DNA of 6,400 nucleotides. It comes from an uncultured Brachyspira sp. Its GTDB lineage: Bacteria > Cyanobacteriota > Vampirovibrionia > Gastranaerophilales > Gastranaerophilaceae. Below the pieces are notes generated by a model, which saw only the letters and a program-made list of their open reading frames with translations, was not told the DNA's origin and made no database searches. A program made the position numbers and the translations under genes. Within the stretch, counting starts at the first letter, position 1. The number at the start of each line of letters is the position of its first letter. The stretch covers positions 1 through 6,400 of the forward strand of contig ONYB01000157.1 of the NCBI GenBank assembly GCA_900321895.1, in the 5' to 3' direction. Positions 5,217 to 6,400 of the stretch are shown here, one piece after another.

Positions 5217-6400
5217 TTAGACGATTTCCTTAAGAACTTCTAACATACACTCTTTTGCAACGTCGGTTACGTAATCCATATCTTCTCGAGAAATTATCAA
5301 CGGAGGATTAAAATAAATCACATCTCCGAGCGGACGGAGTAACACACCTTTTTTCAATGCCTTTTTGTAAATCTGATAGCCCGTTCTGAGCTTTGAGTCA
5401 AACGGCTCTTTCGTCGACTTATCTTTCACCAGTTCTATTGCATTTATCAACCCGATATGTCTGATATCGCCAACATTCGGATGATTTGCAAACTTTTCTC
5501 GGATAATATTATTAAAATAGATTGCGTTTTCTCTTGCATTTTTCAAGACACTTCCATCCTCTAAAATATCCAAAACAGCATTCGCCGCAGCACACGCAAG
5601 CGGATTTCCGCTATAAGTATGAGAGTGCATAAAGGCTTTACCGGTTGAATATTCATCATAAAACGCATCATAAATCTTTTGAGTTGTCACAAACATCGCA
5701 CACGGCATATATCCGCCTGTCAACCCTTTTGACAAACACATTATATCAGGCGAAACTCCGGCATGTTCAAAAGCAAACATCTTACCTGTTCTGCCGTAAC
5801 CCGTTGCGATTTCATCTGCAATCAAATGAACATTATATTCATCACAAAGTTCTCTCAACTTTTTCAAATAAAGCGGAGGATAAACTTTCATACCGGCAGA
5901 ACCCTGCAACAACGGTTCTACAAGCAAAGCTGCCGTTTCATTTCCATATTTTTTAAATTGCTCCGCAGCTTTTGCTGCACACTCGCAATTACAATGATCA
6001 CGATCTTTTCCATAAGGGCATCTATAACAATCAGGGCCTTCAATTCGCACAATATCCATCAATATAGGCTTATAAAGCTTTGTATACAAGTCGCAATCTC
6101 CAACAGACAAAGCCCCAATTGTTTCTCCGTGATATGCCTCAGAAAGTGCCATAAACCTTGTTTTCTGCGGGTTTCCTGTCTGTTCGTGGTACTGGAAACT
6201 TACCTTCATTGCAGCCTCAATGGCAGAGGAGCCGTTATCCGTAAAATTAAACTTACATAACCCCTTCGGCAATAATTTTGAAAGTCTTTCACAAAGACGA
6301 ATTGCTGGCTTGTGGGTAAAATTTGCAAAAATAACGTGTTCCAAAGAATTCAGTTGCTTTTTTATTTCTTCATTAATATGCGGGTTGCAATGTCCCAAAA
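5217..6400 (-). CDS. bioA: adenosylmethionine-8-amino-7-oxononanoate aminotransferase (BioA), N-terminus outside window
   Basis: About 394 C-terminal residues are present of a protein usually 430-450 aa long. The apparent TTG start at the edge is an internal Leu codon (GHCNPHI continues a family motif), so the true start lies to the right. BioA is a cytosolic, fold-type I PLP enzyme converting KAPA to DAPA in biotin synthesis. Numbered from that Leu: FTDNGSSAIEAAMK (52-65) for PLP phosphate, AYHGET (88-93), EPLLQGSAGM (161-170), IADEIATGYGRTGK (193-206) with the PLP-binding Asp195, PLP Lys224 in LSKGLTGG, HTYSGNPLACAAA (260-272), and Arg355 in LLRPLG for the substrate carboxylate. A Cys-rich insert (C124, C127, C136, C138, C140) resembles that of many anaerobe BioA proteins. 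Whether SAM or lysine (BioK-type) donates the amino group cannot be decided. The Asp of the YHGD motif in E. coli BioA is Glu92 here. Confidence 0.93.
   Translation of the reverse strand, partial: LGHCNPHINEEIKKQLNSLEHVIFANFTHKPAIRLCERLSKLLPKGLCKFNFTDNGSSAIEAAMKVSFQYHEQTGNPQKTRFMALSEAYHGETIGALSVGDCDLYTKLYKPILMDIVRIEGPDCYRCPYGKDRDHCNCECAAKAAEQFKKYGNETAALLVEPLLQGSAGMKVYPPLYLKKLRELCDEYNVHLIADEIATGYGRTGKMFAFEHAGVSPDIMCLSKGLTGGYMPCAMFVTTQKIYDAFYDEYSTGKAFMHSHTYSGNPLACAAANAVLDILEDGSVLKNARENAIYFNNIIREKFANHPNVGDIRHIGLINAIELVKDKSTKEPFDSKLRTGYQIYKKALKKGVLLRPLGDVIYFNPPLIISREDMDYVTDVAKECMLEVLKEIV

Noticed and set aside
5763..6260. Plus-strand 165-codon open frame over bioA
   Set aside because: It is antisense to the strongly conserved BioA frame; composition and content give no sign of a protein.
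6396..6398. TTG as the true start of BioA
   Set aside because: GHCNPHI continues the conserved N-terminal region of the family. About 40-50 residues are missing, so the gene simply runs off the window.

Overview
The window looks like chromosomal DNA of an A+T-rich bacterium that uses the standard code and Shine-Dalgarno initiation. Its best lineage clue is the long glycosyltransferase gene: a low-complexity N-terminus leading into a 'HIAFTGNP' motif, and a C-terminal membrane anchor. I associate this style with gut Melainabacteria (Gastranaerophilales, non-photosynthetic relatives of Cyanobacteria). That assignment is from memory and only moderately secure. Nothing in the window suggests a phage, transposon, CRISPR array or plasmid.

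Layout, left to right. (1) A tRNA-Lys(UUU) on the minus strand. It is preceded by an unusually G+C- and purine-rich transcribed-looking stretch, with a strong sigma-70-like promoter whose -10 lies inside a perfect 17-bp palindrome. (2) A very long minus-strand gene (895 aa) for a GT-B glycosyltransferase resembling glycogen/starch synthase (GT5) but with a predicted C-terminal membrane anchor. (3) Divergent from it, a plus-strand gene for a concentrative nucleoside transporter (CNT/NupC family) whose sodium- and nucleobase-binding residues are altered. (4) Converging on it with a 2-bp gap, a small minus-strand zinc-ribbon protein of unknown function. (5) Divergent from that, a 32-residue single-membrane-segment protein with its own promoter and near-ideal ribosome binding site. 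(6) A 214-bp intergenic stretch full of inverted repeats and T-runs. (7) The C-terminal 90% or so of a minus-strand BioA-type aminotransferase of biotin synthesis, cut by the right edge.

The genes do not form one pathway. They read as several short transcription units: a polysaccharide-type glycosyltransferase at the membrane, nucleoside (or related) uptake, biotin synthesis, and two small unassigned proteins. Every intergenic gap is shorter than about 220 bp, and each is described below. The points most worth following up are the altered CNT binding site, the tiny membrane protein, the palindrome-embedded promoter with its odd leader ahead of the tRNA, and the membrane-anchored GT5-like enzyme.
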